DNA of 64,000 nucleotides from the NCBI GenBank assembly GCA_963377175.1, contig CAUJNA010000491.1, positions 1,262,867 to 1,326,866 on the forward strand, in the 5' to 3' direction. This stretch comes from Effrenium voratum. Taxonomy: Eukaryota; Sar; Dinophyceae; Suessiales; Symbiodiniaceae. Position 1 is the first letter of the stretch. Each line of letters begins with the position of its first letter. A program made the position numbers and the translations under genes. Shown here piece after piece: positions 38,721 through 51,000 of this stretch. The notes below the pieces were generated by a model. It was not told the origin of the DNA. It saw only the letters and a program-made list of their open reading frames with translations, and did no database searches.

Positions 38721-41028
38721 TCAGGCTCACTCCAATCCGCTCACGGCTCAGGCTCACGGAGGAAAGCGCTCAAGCGGCGTTGCCCCGCCTGCAGGCCCAG
38801 CAAACTCCCCGCCAGGCTCTCCGCAGCCGGGAGGCCCAGCTCTGAGAGGAAGGTGCTGTCTGGGGGCACGACGTACACCTCCGGTCCGCGTTCAAAAAGC
38901 ACGTGCCGTGATATCTTCCTACTCTGGTGTGGCTTCAGTTTTGCGGCTTGGGCCGGCGATGACACTCCATTCTGAGGACCCAGCAACGCCACCCGCCAGC
39001 TCGGCAAGTCCGACGCGCTTCCGTGAGACGAAGTAGTTGCAAAGCGTGTTCCAAGCAACCTGCGCGAAACACAGATACCTTGCATGGCTGAGATGGGACC
39101 GTCGGAACATGCGACAGCTCAACTCATGTTGCGGATCATCCAAAACCTCCCGCCGCCCGCAAACAGTTTAAACATGAGCTTCCAGTCATCAGAACAATCT
39201 GACTGAGACTGGTAACAAAAGCTGCGTCCATCACTTTAGAAACCTTCTGGCCTTCTCCTTCAAGTCAGAAAGAGCGAAATGCCACACCTGCTGCGCAAAA
39301 ATCAAGCAAGGTGTTAGGGGCAACTCACTGACCGCGAAGCCAAAAAGGATCAAACACAGCCTCAACAGAAAGAGGCGATAGATGAAGTGTTCAGCTAGTG
39401 CCTAGCAGCGTTGTCCTTACACCACCTCCCTCCACTCTGCAACATGCCGACAGGCACGGATGTGAGGTCGCCGGCCCACTGCAAGTGCTTCCGGCCTCAG
39501 CTTACACCCAAGCTCTCCAAGTAAAAAAGTAAAGCAGCCTCAATGGCAAGCTTTCGGGAGCCTTTTGGCTATGCGAGACAAAGCGGGACTGGGGCGCAGC
39601 AATGCTCAAGTCGGACACGTTGATCGATGTCAAGCCTGGCTCTGGAAAGGGGAAAGGCCCCTCGTTCTTTCCAGTTCGCCAGGCTCCCAAGATCCAAGAC
39701 GCATCCATCCCTGGCCTCCGCTGCAGAGACGCCTCGCTGCCGCCCACAAAGTGCGCCATCACAGTGCAGCACTTCGCGCCGAGCCTAAATGTGCAAAATG
39801 CCCTAATGCCCTATTGCCTGATGCCCTGATGCCCTCACTCCCAACCGAGCAACCGAAGAACTTGCCCTACTGCCCTGAATCCTTCACATCCCAAGCGGCT
39901 TGAAGAGCTCCACTCGCCCAGCTTCCTGCCAAGTTCTCATGTCTTGCGCCGTGCATCGCGCATGGTGCGCGCCTGGGCGCCGGGGGGCTCTTCCACCTCG
40001 TCATCGTCTACCTCCTCGCACCAAAAGGGCTCATTCACCATGCGCCAGGCTCGCATCAACTGCCTCAGACTCCTCACCCTCAGAAGAACCTGAGCTTTCC
40101 GTGGAACCGGACCTCAGCTTCAGCCCAAACACCCAACACCGCCCAGCACCCAACGGAATCGACGGAGTCGAATTGGGACCCGGCTCCAGGTCTTCCACCT
40201 GCACTTTGGCAATTTGCGCACTTGCCGTGTCGAAACTTCCGACAGCCCATTCAACCCCTCGAACGGCACATGCCTCCACAGGTGCCTTGGGCGGGCCTGC
40301 ATCCAAACCAAGTTGAGACTAAAAATATTGATGCAACTGCGTGACCTGAGTGATGCGTGCCTGCCTGTGTCCTTCCGCTTGTGGGCGGTAGCACTGCTTG
40401 GGGGCGGCATCGCCTCCTCGCAGAAAAGTGAAGCAGCCCCCCCGCAACACACAAAGTTTGACGTTTGCTTCCATTTGCTTCAAATCTGGTAGCTGCCTTT
40501 TGTACATGCCAGTGAAGGTCCCTCATCCGTCAGGGTAGGACAATAAGCATATACATGCACAGGCTGGATTCTGCCTACAAAGTGTTGGTTAAAAAAGGGC
40601 AACACTGCAAAACATCTGCGCTGCACAACCCACACGTCTCCATCTCTTCGTCTGCCTCCGCCTGTGGCTGTGATAGAAAATGGGCACCCGAGAGATTACA
40701 ATGCATTGCACCACGCCAGGCTAGCCGTGGGGCGGACCTCGGCGAGCATCACCAGGTAAGGATCTTCCTGGCATCCCAAACGTCACATTGCCAGCAAGAC
40801 GAGTCCTGTCCTTGGGATCCATGTATGGGTCCTTCTCCTTGGAAAGCATCCACCGGCCAACACACAATGCACGTCATGCGCTACGAGCAGTCGAGGCACT
40901 GCCTTCCGCTGCCTTTTCCTGGGCCTCTGCTTGCGCGTGGCGCCGCGAACCCAGGCTTGTGCCAGCCTCTGCACCTAGCACAATGCGTGAGAAAGTCACG
41001 GGATTCAACGGGTGGAGTTCAGGGGAGG
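38721..41028 (-). other. Host non-coding-looking DNA with possible short exons
   Basis: Mostly without long frames. Two minus-strand stretches look protein-like. One is 38741-39085 (ISRHVLFERGPEVYVVPPDS, LPAAESLAGSLLGLQAGQRR). The other is 40031-40306 (EACAVRGVEWAVGSFDTASA, GLKLRSGSTESSGSSEGEES), followed in another frame by VNEPFWCEEVDDDEVEEPPG to about 39,950. Together with 41029-41760 they could be exons of one host gene on the minus strand. I cannot define splice sites or a product, and chance frames in GC-rich DNA are a real alternative. Confidence 0.25.
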
Positions 41029-41760
41029 CTACCCAGTTACCGGGCTACCACAGGCCTCCAAGTACGCGTCTATCGTGTGGCCTGTGTGGCTCTTTGGGAC
41101 TGACGCCACCTTGGAAGTCGGTGGGAGTGTCGGGGGGGCTGCCTCAGCAGCCACTGGCGTAATGGGCGTTGGCCCGGCCAAGAGGGGCGGAGCCGTCGCC
41201 GGCCCAGGCGATGGAAGCGATGGCGATGGCATCGCCGGCATTGCTGGCATTGACGGCATCGTGCCGGGCATCGCCCCTGGCATCATCCCTGGCATCGTCA
41301 TGGGTGACATCATCCCTGGCCCGGAGGACGCCTTGGACGTCCTCAGCAGCGCGCCCAAGGTGCAAACAGCCAACTCCTCAGGATCGACCCTGCATGCTTG
41401 CCAGCCAAGCTTCGGCATCAACACCGATGGCCCTATTGCCCGTGGCACCCTGGAAGCAAAAGCAGCCGGAACAGGAGGACGACCTGACTCAATACCCCAC
41501 ACTACTCCGGGCGAAGAGCCATTCACACCGAGCCCGGCACGCACCACACTTGGAGGCATGGGCGGCATGCTCTGCATGCTTTGAGGCGCGCTTTGCGGCA
41601 TTTGCGGCATGCCGGGCATGCCGGGCATGCCGGGCATGCCGGGCATGCTGGGCATGGGTGCGCAGGGCATCGGCAAGCCCATGGGCGCGCTCAGCGGCAT
41701 GCCTGGCGCCCTCGGCATGCTCGGAGCTGCCGACTTCGGAGTGGTGCCCCGAACCTGGCA
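41029..41760 (-). other. Met/Pro-rich open segment (possible host exon)
   Basis: A minus-strand frame rich in Met-Pro repeats: MPSMPGMPGMPGMPGMPQM from the 9-bp repeat GCCGGGCAT at 41609-41650, and MMSPMTMPGMMPGAMPGTM further on. More normal text lies between (IGPSVLMPKLGWQACRVDPE). The frame is open beyond this segment, but the sequence above 41,760 loses the bias. A dinoflagellate gene with a low-complexity MP-rich region is possible, and a minisatellite-driven frame is equally possible. Confidence 0.3.
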
Positions 41761-42357
41761 CAAGCGCAAGAGCAAGGCCCATCTTCCAAACCGCAAAGAG
41801 ACGAGACAGGAAACACAACCTTTTGCAAAACGAGGAAAACACCTGCGTCTTGCTTGTTCCCAAGCGAAAGGGTTTCGGGACGTCACCTCGTGGGGCAACT
41901 CTGCAGGCTCGGCGGCCCACATGCCGCCAGGCAAGGCCTGCAGAGGTGCTGACTTGTGACCGATTTGGCGAGTGGGTCCGATCCTGGGAGCCGACAGACC
42001 CGTCCGGAAGCTGCCACAGACGACTGGCATCCACAGGCATCGAAGTTCCCTTTTCTTCATTTGCTACCTTACGGTTTGGTGGGCTTGCCAAATTTGGGGG
42101 CGGACAAAGGTGCGATTCCTGCTGGAAAATGCAGGTAGTATGCTGCCAATCTTTGAGCGCTTCATCATGACGGGCCTCTTGTGGCTCCCTCCAACATGCC
42201 ACAGACATGCCATGCGAGCTGGGATTGCTGCGGCAGGATTCAGCCTGCCTCGGGTCCGTGACTCAGGGGGAATTACTCGGCTTGCCAACAAGCGTGCTCC
42301 CGCAAAGCTTTCCCGTCAATCCACTGTCCATATCGGGCCAGCATCGGCAAATGCCTA

Positions 42358-42937
<580 letters not shown>

Positions 42938-43340
42938 AGGAACTGGTCTATCCGGAACCTGGGACCCTGCTCAGACAGACGCAGAACAGAGACAGAAACC
43001 AGAACGACAGACAACTGGCAAGTCGATCAGACAGACAGAACTGACAGCCCAGGCAGAGAGACAGACACAGAAAACGAGAGAGAAACTGAGACACAGAGAC
43101 ACATTGGCACAGGAGACACAAGACACAGTGACACAGAGACACAGAGACACAGAGACTCATAGACACAGAGACAGACATGCAGACAGACAGACTGACAGAC
43201 AGTCAGGCTTACAGACCGACGAACGGACGACAGGACAGACGTACAGGAACAAACAGCAGCACCCACATGGACCAAACACTAAACACACACACACCACTCA
43301 CACACACACATCACATGGTTGGGGTTGGGGGGGGATCTCG
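42938..43340. repeat. Degenerate CA/GA-rich repeat flank
   Basis: Continues the microsatellite with decayed ACAGAGACA and CACACA units (ACACAGAGACACAGAGAC near 43130). A unique stretch near 42931-42970 (CTTTGGGAGGAACTGG) interrupts it. Open frames here are repeat translations. Confidence 0.8.
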
Positions 43341-43526
<186 letters not shown>

Positions 43527-45387
43527 TTCCTGTTTCGCTGCAAACGTGATACCATGCTGATAGAGGACCCCTGCTACCGAAGACCGCATTGCTTTCTTCT
43601 TGGCAAGGCGTCTGCAACTCCAAACCAGGTGGATGAGAGGCTTCGCCTCAACAATCCACCTGTCTAATCTCAAAGCACAGTTAAAGAGTGAACACTTTGA
43701 CTCGGGCACTGGGAAAAGGAAACGCCCAGGGCATCACTCTGTGGCAGCCTGTCTCAGATCTCCGCCACGATGCCCCCAGAAGCGCGGACCATTGTAGGGA
43801 TCAGACCTCGCACCGAAACGGGTGACAAAAAAGTCAAACTACAAGCAGCTTCATGAGAAGGCAACCAGGCTTACCCTTGATCCGCCGTCAAACACATGCC
43901 ATGCACTGATCATGGGGAAATGTGCCAAGAGGCTTGACATCCCTGAGATGGGCTATGTTGCCGCCAGAGACGACATTTCAGCCCAGGGGCGTTCCAGGAC
44001 ATGGCACATTTGTGCAGAGCTACCGGTCACGTAGCCAAACGGCATGGTGGCAACCAATTCGGGGATCACGCGCAGCAACCTGGCGCGCAGAGTGGACACA
44101 ACCCGACATCCATCAGCACTCCGCTGACCATCTCATGGAAAATCTTGGCTGAGGCGCAAGTCCTTTGAACAAGTATCCCAATTTCACAGCTTCCGGTGAC
44201 GGTGACTCGCGAGCCTCTCGCGCTACGCTGGCCTGCCACAGCAAGCCAGGCTCGTGGATCTCATCCAGTAGAAGTTGGTTGCCATGATGGTCCAGCTGTT
44301 CCTCCAAGCCACTGGCGATCCCTCGCGCTCGGCCCCCGGCTTGCGCCTGTGCGGGAAGTGCTTTCCGCTGAGCAAAGGCCAAGCCCTCACCTGAGACACG
44401 CCGATGCCGAGACCGCCACGAGCGCGTTCCCGCCTCGGCCGCACGCTCCTCCCACGGCCAAAGAGCGAATTTCACCTGACGTGTCGGCACGGCAAGCCTT
44501 CACGACATATATCGCAAATTGATCCTTGACTTCCCACCATTTCCCCATCTGAATTCAGATGTTGCCGCGGGTCGTGCCCCTTCCAACCTTGGAAGCCCCA
44601 GGCCCCAGGCTCTCTGGGGTCATGGCATTTCTGTCATGCCAGAGCCTTTCAATGGTGGAGAAATCCGAAGCCTCACGCGCCGGACGGCACACAGGTGGCA
44701 ACGGGCCGATCAGACTGCAGTGAATCAACTGAATCCAATCAAAACCCTGTCACGCCCAAAGCCCGTTTGCTTTGCTCACTGAGCCTCCCTGCGTTTTCGA
44801 GCACCAAGCCCTGTGGCCCCACCATTTGGAGGCGCGGCTCCGCGTGGAAGTGAGCAAGCACCTGCGCCAACCGTCCAGTCCATGAAGATCCCTAAGTTGG
44901 CAACGCTCAACAGCTGTTGATCTCTACACCTAACACCTAAGGGAAGGGCTGTTAGGAGACAAAGTGCCAAGTGAAGAAATGAAAAATACAAATGAAAGTG
45001 CAAGGAATTGCCATGCACCCTTGAAAAAACGCATGTGGGTTGCGAGCTTGGGGGGAAGAGATGAAGGGCCCGTTCCTTGCGTTTGTCCAACGCGGCAGAT
45101 CACACTGTCTGTGATATCCAGGCGCTGCGGCCAGACATTCAGATAGTTCTTTGGCCTTGGCATTCGTGTCAGCTTTCTGTTGAACATCTGGACTCGCCTG
45201 CTTCACAACGTCCGTGTCTCCGCCTCAGCGCCGGAACCCTTGACTTGCATGGCTCGCAAGGGCTGTGGGCACTTCCAGCAATTTCACCAAGACACACAAT
45301 TGTGAAAGGGCGTGTTCACGGAGGACATTGCCTGAAAGCAGCAAGTTGCTAGGCTGACTTCAGTCTCGCGGTTGTGCTCCAGCAATC
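43527..45387. other. Host intergenic DNA, no supported gene
   Basis: About 1.9 kb without a convincing gene. The longest frame, 44113-44490 on the minus strand, has an even composition (GLEEQLDHHGNQLLLDEIHE, SPEAVKLGYLFKGLAPQPRF). It could be an exon, but it has no recognisable domain and no visible neighbours. Confidence 0.4.
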
Positions 45388-45800
45388 AAAAGTGCGGTTT
45401 TGGGCGGAAAGGGCGTTGCCCAGGGAATCAAAAGGGTTCACGTAATCCACGAAGAACCCAAAGAACCCGGACTCACGACTCAGTGGACTGAAGCCGGTGA
45501 CCAGGTTGAAGGACGTGATGATTGAAGAAGAGGTGGTTGAAGTGAAGGTTAAACAGCAAGTTGCAAAAGATCACCTTAACCAGGCCCAGGCAAGTCCTGC
45601 CGCAGCACCACCTACCTCCTAGCACCAGCCCACCCCAGCGCCGAGAGTCCTTTCTCGGCGACGCAGCGAGATGCCGTGCTATGGCGAGTGCCGTGCTACC
45701 AAAACTAACCTGACGGGAGGTTAAACTTGAGCCAAACGGCCATTCGGCCGCTTTGCCACATGATGAAACAACACGTGAACAAAACACACCCCCCTCATCC
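45388..45800. repeat. Dispersed repeat, member 2
   Basis: Second member of the repeat described at 38393-38720, more diverged and with an insertion of about 80 bp relative to it. It ends CATCCGA, shortly before the material associated with the copy B giant ORF begins. Confidence 0.7.
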
Positions 45801-45876
45801 GATATCAGGACGAGAGAAAGGATGCGAGACAGTTGAGTTCACGACGAAAGGGACCAACCAAAAATGCCGGTGACAA

Positions 45877-46140
45877 CTCAGAGGTGAGCCAAACGGCATC
45901 ACCTGGGCCCCAGTTAAAATCCCGCCACCACCCCGAATTATCGGGGCGACAGGATTATTTGACGAGTGGACCACAAGAGTGAACAAAGACATATTGGAGG
46001 AACCAGACGAAGATTCCTCTCGTGCCGTTCATGAGTCGTCATGGGACGATGCCATGCGGAGGGGGATCCTATCTGGATCACCGCGCCTCACTGCACGCCG
46101 TGGAGCGGTTGGAAGAGTAGTCGAGTTGGGAGGAAATTAG
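45877..46140 (+). other. Short open coding-like segment (87 codons, no ATG at its start)
   Basis: A plus-strand frame open from just after a TGA (45871-45873) to TAG at 46138-46140. It reads GATGLFDEWTTRVNKDILEE, then DEDSSRAVHESSWDDAMRRG. The acidic-aromatic composition is unlike the random frames nearby. It has no start codon before residue ~58. It could be an exon or a fragment of another retroelement's gag; it is opposite in strand to everything around it. Confidence 0.3.
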
Positions 46141-46424
46141 AAACGGAAGTTCCGAAATTGGTGTGAAAATATCTGGCTATGGCCGGCCCGGCACTTCTAG
46201 TGCGGTCACAGCCTCACACAGGATCGCCAGGGGAACCGTCTCCGGCGCGCACGGCAGCGGTGCGGGAGGGACACGAGCAACGCCGAATCAGCGGTACAGG
46301 GCAATGGAGATCATCACCCCCAGCAGCGCTGCACGGGCGAGAGGAGGACCGGCGCGGTCGCGTTTGTCGGCGACACACGTACTATCCTCGCCCTTCTAAG
46401 GCGGATGCTGATTGCGGCACCCGT

Positions 46425-48075
46425 CTACCACCCTGAACCAGGCTCTTCCCGGTCCCTGGGCGCGTCGTCTCTTCGGCGTCCACCACGGTCACCTCGATCA
46501 CCTCCTCCATCCCGACGGCGATCCTCACCACCACCCCTATTGTGGTCGCCAGCCGGAGGTCGGCGAGGCGGAGGGGGATCTGATTGGTGACGTCGGTCAT
46601 CCCTGCGCCGGTCCCGGTGGCGATCGCGACGGTCATCGCCCGGGTCATCACGTCCGCGGCGCTCATCTCGCCCCGGGCCGCGCCTCTCGGAGGTCTCCTC
46701 ATGACGTGGAGGAGGTCGGCGATCATCGCGTCGGCCTCCGCGGGTGTCCCTGCCACGATCATCCCTTTGTCGGGGCGGGCCGGGATCCTCACGTCCACCT
46801 TTGCCAGGTCGATGTTTTCCTCGACCCTTCCCCTCACCCTTAGGACCACGACGATCCTCGCGGGCCCCAAGCGCGGTCCTTGACCGATCGTCATCTCGTC
46901 GGGGCCGCGACTCATCTGCCGCACGAGTTGTCCGAGGCACACCCGGGGGAAGCTCCCACTCGTCGTTGTCGTCATCACGCGGGTCATAGCCGCGATGGCC
47001 GCCCAAGGAACCGGTGGCATCCCGTGGTGGGGACGCAGGAGTTCCGGGACCGCCCGATCGAAGACGAACTCGGGGAGTCGCGTCCTCGCCGGTAAAAGGA
47101 TCCTTCTGGGTGTAGAAACCCTTAGTCCTGCCCCTTCTCTCCCCACCTTCCACACCGCTTCTCGCGGGGCCCGGGGATGGGCGGGCAGGCTGGGCCATGC
47201 TCTTAGAGCTGGGTTGCCCGCTAGGCGGGACCTGAACGCCCCCCTGCCCTTTTTCGGGCGCGGGGACCCGACCGCGAGATGTTCTTCTGGCCTTGGGTTG
47301 GTCGGACTCACCCTCCAGCTCGGACTCGGTGTCAGGGACACGAGTATTGATGGCCATGTCCTCTTCCTCAAACGGATCCCCAGTCGTAGTAACGCCTGCC
47401 GCAATGGGAGCGGGAGGAGGAGGAGGAGGAGTTGGCACAGCATCGCCAGAATTTACGCCTGCATGCGGCACCACGGGAGTCTCCGGTTCTACCGGGACAG
47501 GCGGCGCAGGAGGAGCCGGGGGCGGTGGCGGAGGGGGAGGGATCTCCTCCTCGTCGTCGCCCAAGGGCTCGTCAAGGTCGTCAGGCTTCTCGTCATCTTC
47601 GTGCGAAGAACCATCCGATCCCAGCTCATCCTCCGCTGATCCAGCAAAGTCGGGCTCGTCTTCGTCCTTCACGCCGGGGCCTGGTGTAAGGCGAATTCCG
47701 GGTCGATGGCGATCGCGGGGTCGGAAGCGGTATTTCCTTGGTACAGGGTCGGATAGCTCCTGTTTGATGTCATCCTGGGTTTGAGGACGGTCGGCCAAGC
47801 AGGTGTCGTAGGCAACGGTGGACGTCCGGTAGATCAGATCGTCCATACTGCTGAGGTCGTTGAGGGTGTAGACATACCCCTTCTTAATGCCTTCCCGTAT
47901 CGTGTCCATAGCCCGTTTGAGGCGCGCGGCAGGATCGAATCCAGCCCTTCTCCGCATGGCCTGCAATATCCCGCAGTGCTGTGCGAGCAGCCCCACCTGG
48001 AACTTGAATCCCTCCCCGGACACATCGTTGGGGAGTATCGGAGAAAGGTGTCCTGTTCTCAGCCCAATGATATGG
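46425..48075 (-). CDS. Gag-like Pro/Arg/Asp-rich protein of the copy B element (~550 aa)
   Basis: The frame is open from within the last codons of the giant ORF (about 48,090) down to 46425. The only start-like codon near its beginning is a GTG at 48023, and protein-like text (ILEAHIIGLRTGHLSPILPN) lies before it. It was therefore probably translated as a +1 continuation of the giant ORF, or became separated by one indel. Residues ~20-80 are ordered and helical (QVGLLAQHCGILQAMRRRAG, LNDLSSMDDLIYRTSTVAYD). An acidic stretch, a Pro-rich block (PPPPPPPPAPPAPP) and a ~200-residue Arg/Asp/Gly-rich tail (RRDDRRDRHRDRRR) follow. That tail is typical of RNA-binding nucleocapsid or gag proteins and resembles the Arg/Asp-rich sequence before the CCCH fingers at 63,900. 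The function is inferred from composition only. Confidence 0.5.
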
Positions 48076-48078
48076 GCC

Positions 48079-51000
48079 TCAAGAATGTATATAGGACGTG
48101 TAGAAACCGCACCGGTTGGCGTTGAAGTTTGCGGTGGTTAGGCGTCTGCCCCACTCAGCCGCATATCCCTCATATTCTTCGAAGAATTCGGGGACGGAGC
48201 TCCCGTTGAAGGCCAGACCCCTTACCAGGATCGCCTTTGCTACCCACTCTTCCACGTTGCTGTCGACCGTGTCACGGTATTTGCCGTCAAGGATTTCGTC
48301 TCGGAGCGAGTCGTGAAGTTTCCGGAAAATGCCATCCACGTCCTCTTTGTCAAGGTACTTAGGAGGCCGCATCCCAGACATCAACAAGGACCGGGCATCG
48401 ACGGCGGGACTCTGCGAGTAGAGGGCCATTCCGATGGCGTTGGCGTCTGAGTTGTTCCACAGAGCGGGGACGAAGCCCTCGTATTTTGCCAGCCAGGGAG
48501 GAACCAATCCGTCAGTGCTCGCTATCGTGCGAGGGCCGCCGTTCGTGTCTCCGGTGGGCAGGACGCCATCGTAGAAGATGGGAAGGTAGCAGGCGGTGCA
48601 CAGGTGAGCGCCGACCGGATGGGCCGTCATGCACCTATGGCATGGAACGGACACCACCTCGCGGACATGTTCCGTCTTGGTGATCTGATGGTACTTCTCC
48701 ATCTCGTCCCGACACTTCCTCGGGTTATCACTCAAGGAGTTGAGGAAGTTGGGCGGATAGCACCAAGGCCTCAGGTAAATGATGGAGCAGTCCTCCTTGA
48801 AGTAGACGCATCTCCAGTACCCGATCGCGATGTTCTCGCGCGACGCAAAGGTACCCTGACGAGTAATATGCATGCCCCCATTTTCCATGGAGAAGAAACG
48901 TGCATCGATAGCCCTGACCACATATCGGGGATCGCTCCTTTGGCGTCGACCCGAGGTGTGCAGCTCCGTCACGTTGCTGTCGGTGATGCGGTCGACAGTG
49001 TCGTTGGGGCACTCTCCGTGATCGCGGAGGGATTGATACTCATCCGGCCGAGAGGGAAGGAGCTCGATCAGAGCTCGCCCACCCCGAATGATCGCCCCAC
49101 GTTCTACGTAGAGCCGATACGTTCGGAGAGGCACCACCTTGTAGAGCGTCTTAGGAACCACCTTGGAGGTGATAGGAAGACAAACAGGGCTCTCGTAGAG
49201 CATGTATTGGTATCGTTCACGAAATGCCCGGTAATCAGTGTCGGATCCGATTTCAAGCGACCTTACCGCCGCTATGCGGGCGGAACCAGGCAGCAACCGA
49301 CGCTCCTTGTCACGAATGACGGTGATGATGATCTCGAACATTCCCACCCCATCCTCGAGAAAGGAAGACAGGAGGTATGAAGAAAAGGCATCCTCGGACT
49401 CGACGCTGGTCCCGAAGTAGTGGCTCAGGAACCTCTTCAGTTGTATCACCGAAGTAACGTTCCCTTGCCCGCTGGCAGATGAGGCCTCCAACTCTGGGTC
49501 CTTGACTGCACCTGCATTTCCAGGCTGCACAGCTGTTCCACGGAGCGCGTCGCGTATTTCCGCGCATGCTCTCCTGTAGTAGTGCGAAGAGGCGCCCGTT
49601 CTACCCTTCACCTTCTGACGGATCTCGTCGGCGAAGTAGTCCAGAAGCTCCTCGGGTGCGGGAACAATGGCCTGGATCATCAGGTCAGGATCACTCCTGG
49701 TCGGGAGGATAGGCCCTGCACTGGATCTCACTCCCATCTCCAGGAATCGGGCAATGTCCCCGATTTTGGCGCACAGAGTAGTGATCGTGTTTCCGATCCT
49801 GGGGGCGATATCCTCGCCTCTTCTGGCGCCGAGGATGACCACGTTTTTCTTGATGGACTCCTCCTTCAGCCTCTCGAGGTTCCTCCGGGTCTCATCAGTG
49901 CCTTTCACCGCGCTGAGGCGGAGAACCGCAGGCTCCGGTTTGTCCGGTCGCACGAGCTGGCCGTCGGGAATCTGGTCGAAAATGCGCGAGGCGGACTTCA
50001 CTGCTGGGACATTCCTGTACTGATCCGGCACGCTGTAAAAGGCGTAGGCGAGAGTGTCATGCGAGGATGTCTCCCAGTACGTGTACTCCTCGGAATCACG
50101 CGGGTCACCGACGACGCGACTCACGGTCCTCAGCTCGGCCAGAGCACGCTCCGCCTCGAACTGCGACCCGATGGTCGTGGGCAGCATGGCCCTCTCCTCC
50201 TCCGTGCAGTCGACGTATATGAACTGACCGGTATGCAGATCTCTGGGCGCGGCGAAGGGCCCCGCAGTGTCATGAACGCCCAGTAGAGTGCTCCTCGCCT
50301 CGACCTGGCTAGGGAGCGCATCCGCAGGAAGATGGGCGGGCTCGGCAGGGGCGTCAGGGGCTTGAGTGGCAGGCGGAACAGGGTCGTCCTTCTTATGCTC
50401 AGAGGCCCCCGTGGCGGTTGTTCCCGCTGCCTCTCCTCCAACCACCACCGGTTTGTCCCGGGGCACATCCATGTCAACGTCCTCACCAGCATCGCGAGCT
50501 TCTTTCTCCGCCTTCTCCTTGGCCTCTTTGATCTCGCGTGCAGTAGGACGTCGATAAGCCGGCCATGGGATGCCCATGATTTTGTCACCACGGGTAAAGG
50601 CGGACTCATCTCTGCGAATGATAACTGCCCGATCTTCACGCGATCCAGACATGGCCAGAGGACCACACATGGACCGGAAGACCTGTGCGACCGATTGTGC
50701 CAGGCAGTCCGGGTACTCCCCTCTGAGCGCGGTGGTTCGCCATGTGTCAGGGATGTTCGGCTCCAGCTTGTTGCCACGATCGTCGACGCGATCGAGCTCA
50801 CCAACGATCTGGTGAAATGGCAATGAGCCAAGCCGGGTCTTGCGGTGAGCGGCGTGGAGGCAGTCATAGAATGTCCTAATCTTTTGCAACCCAGCCACAG
50901 CACCGGCCACGTGCGGGTGAACATGCCCCATCCTCCAGGCGGTCGCTAAGGCCATATCAAGGCCGGCACGGACCGCGGAGAGCTGGGAGTTAAGGTCATA

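Noticed and set aside
46382..47443. Arg/Pro-rich 353-codon frame overlapping the gag-like ORF
   Set aside because: It is a shadow in another frame of the Arg/Asp-rich coding region; the 46425-48075 frame continues the giant protein and has the ordered segments.
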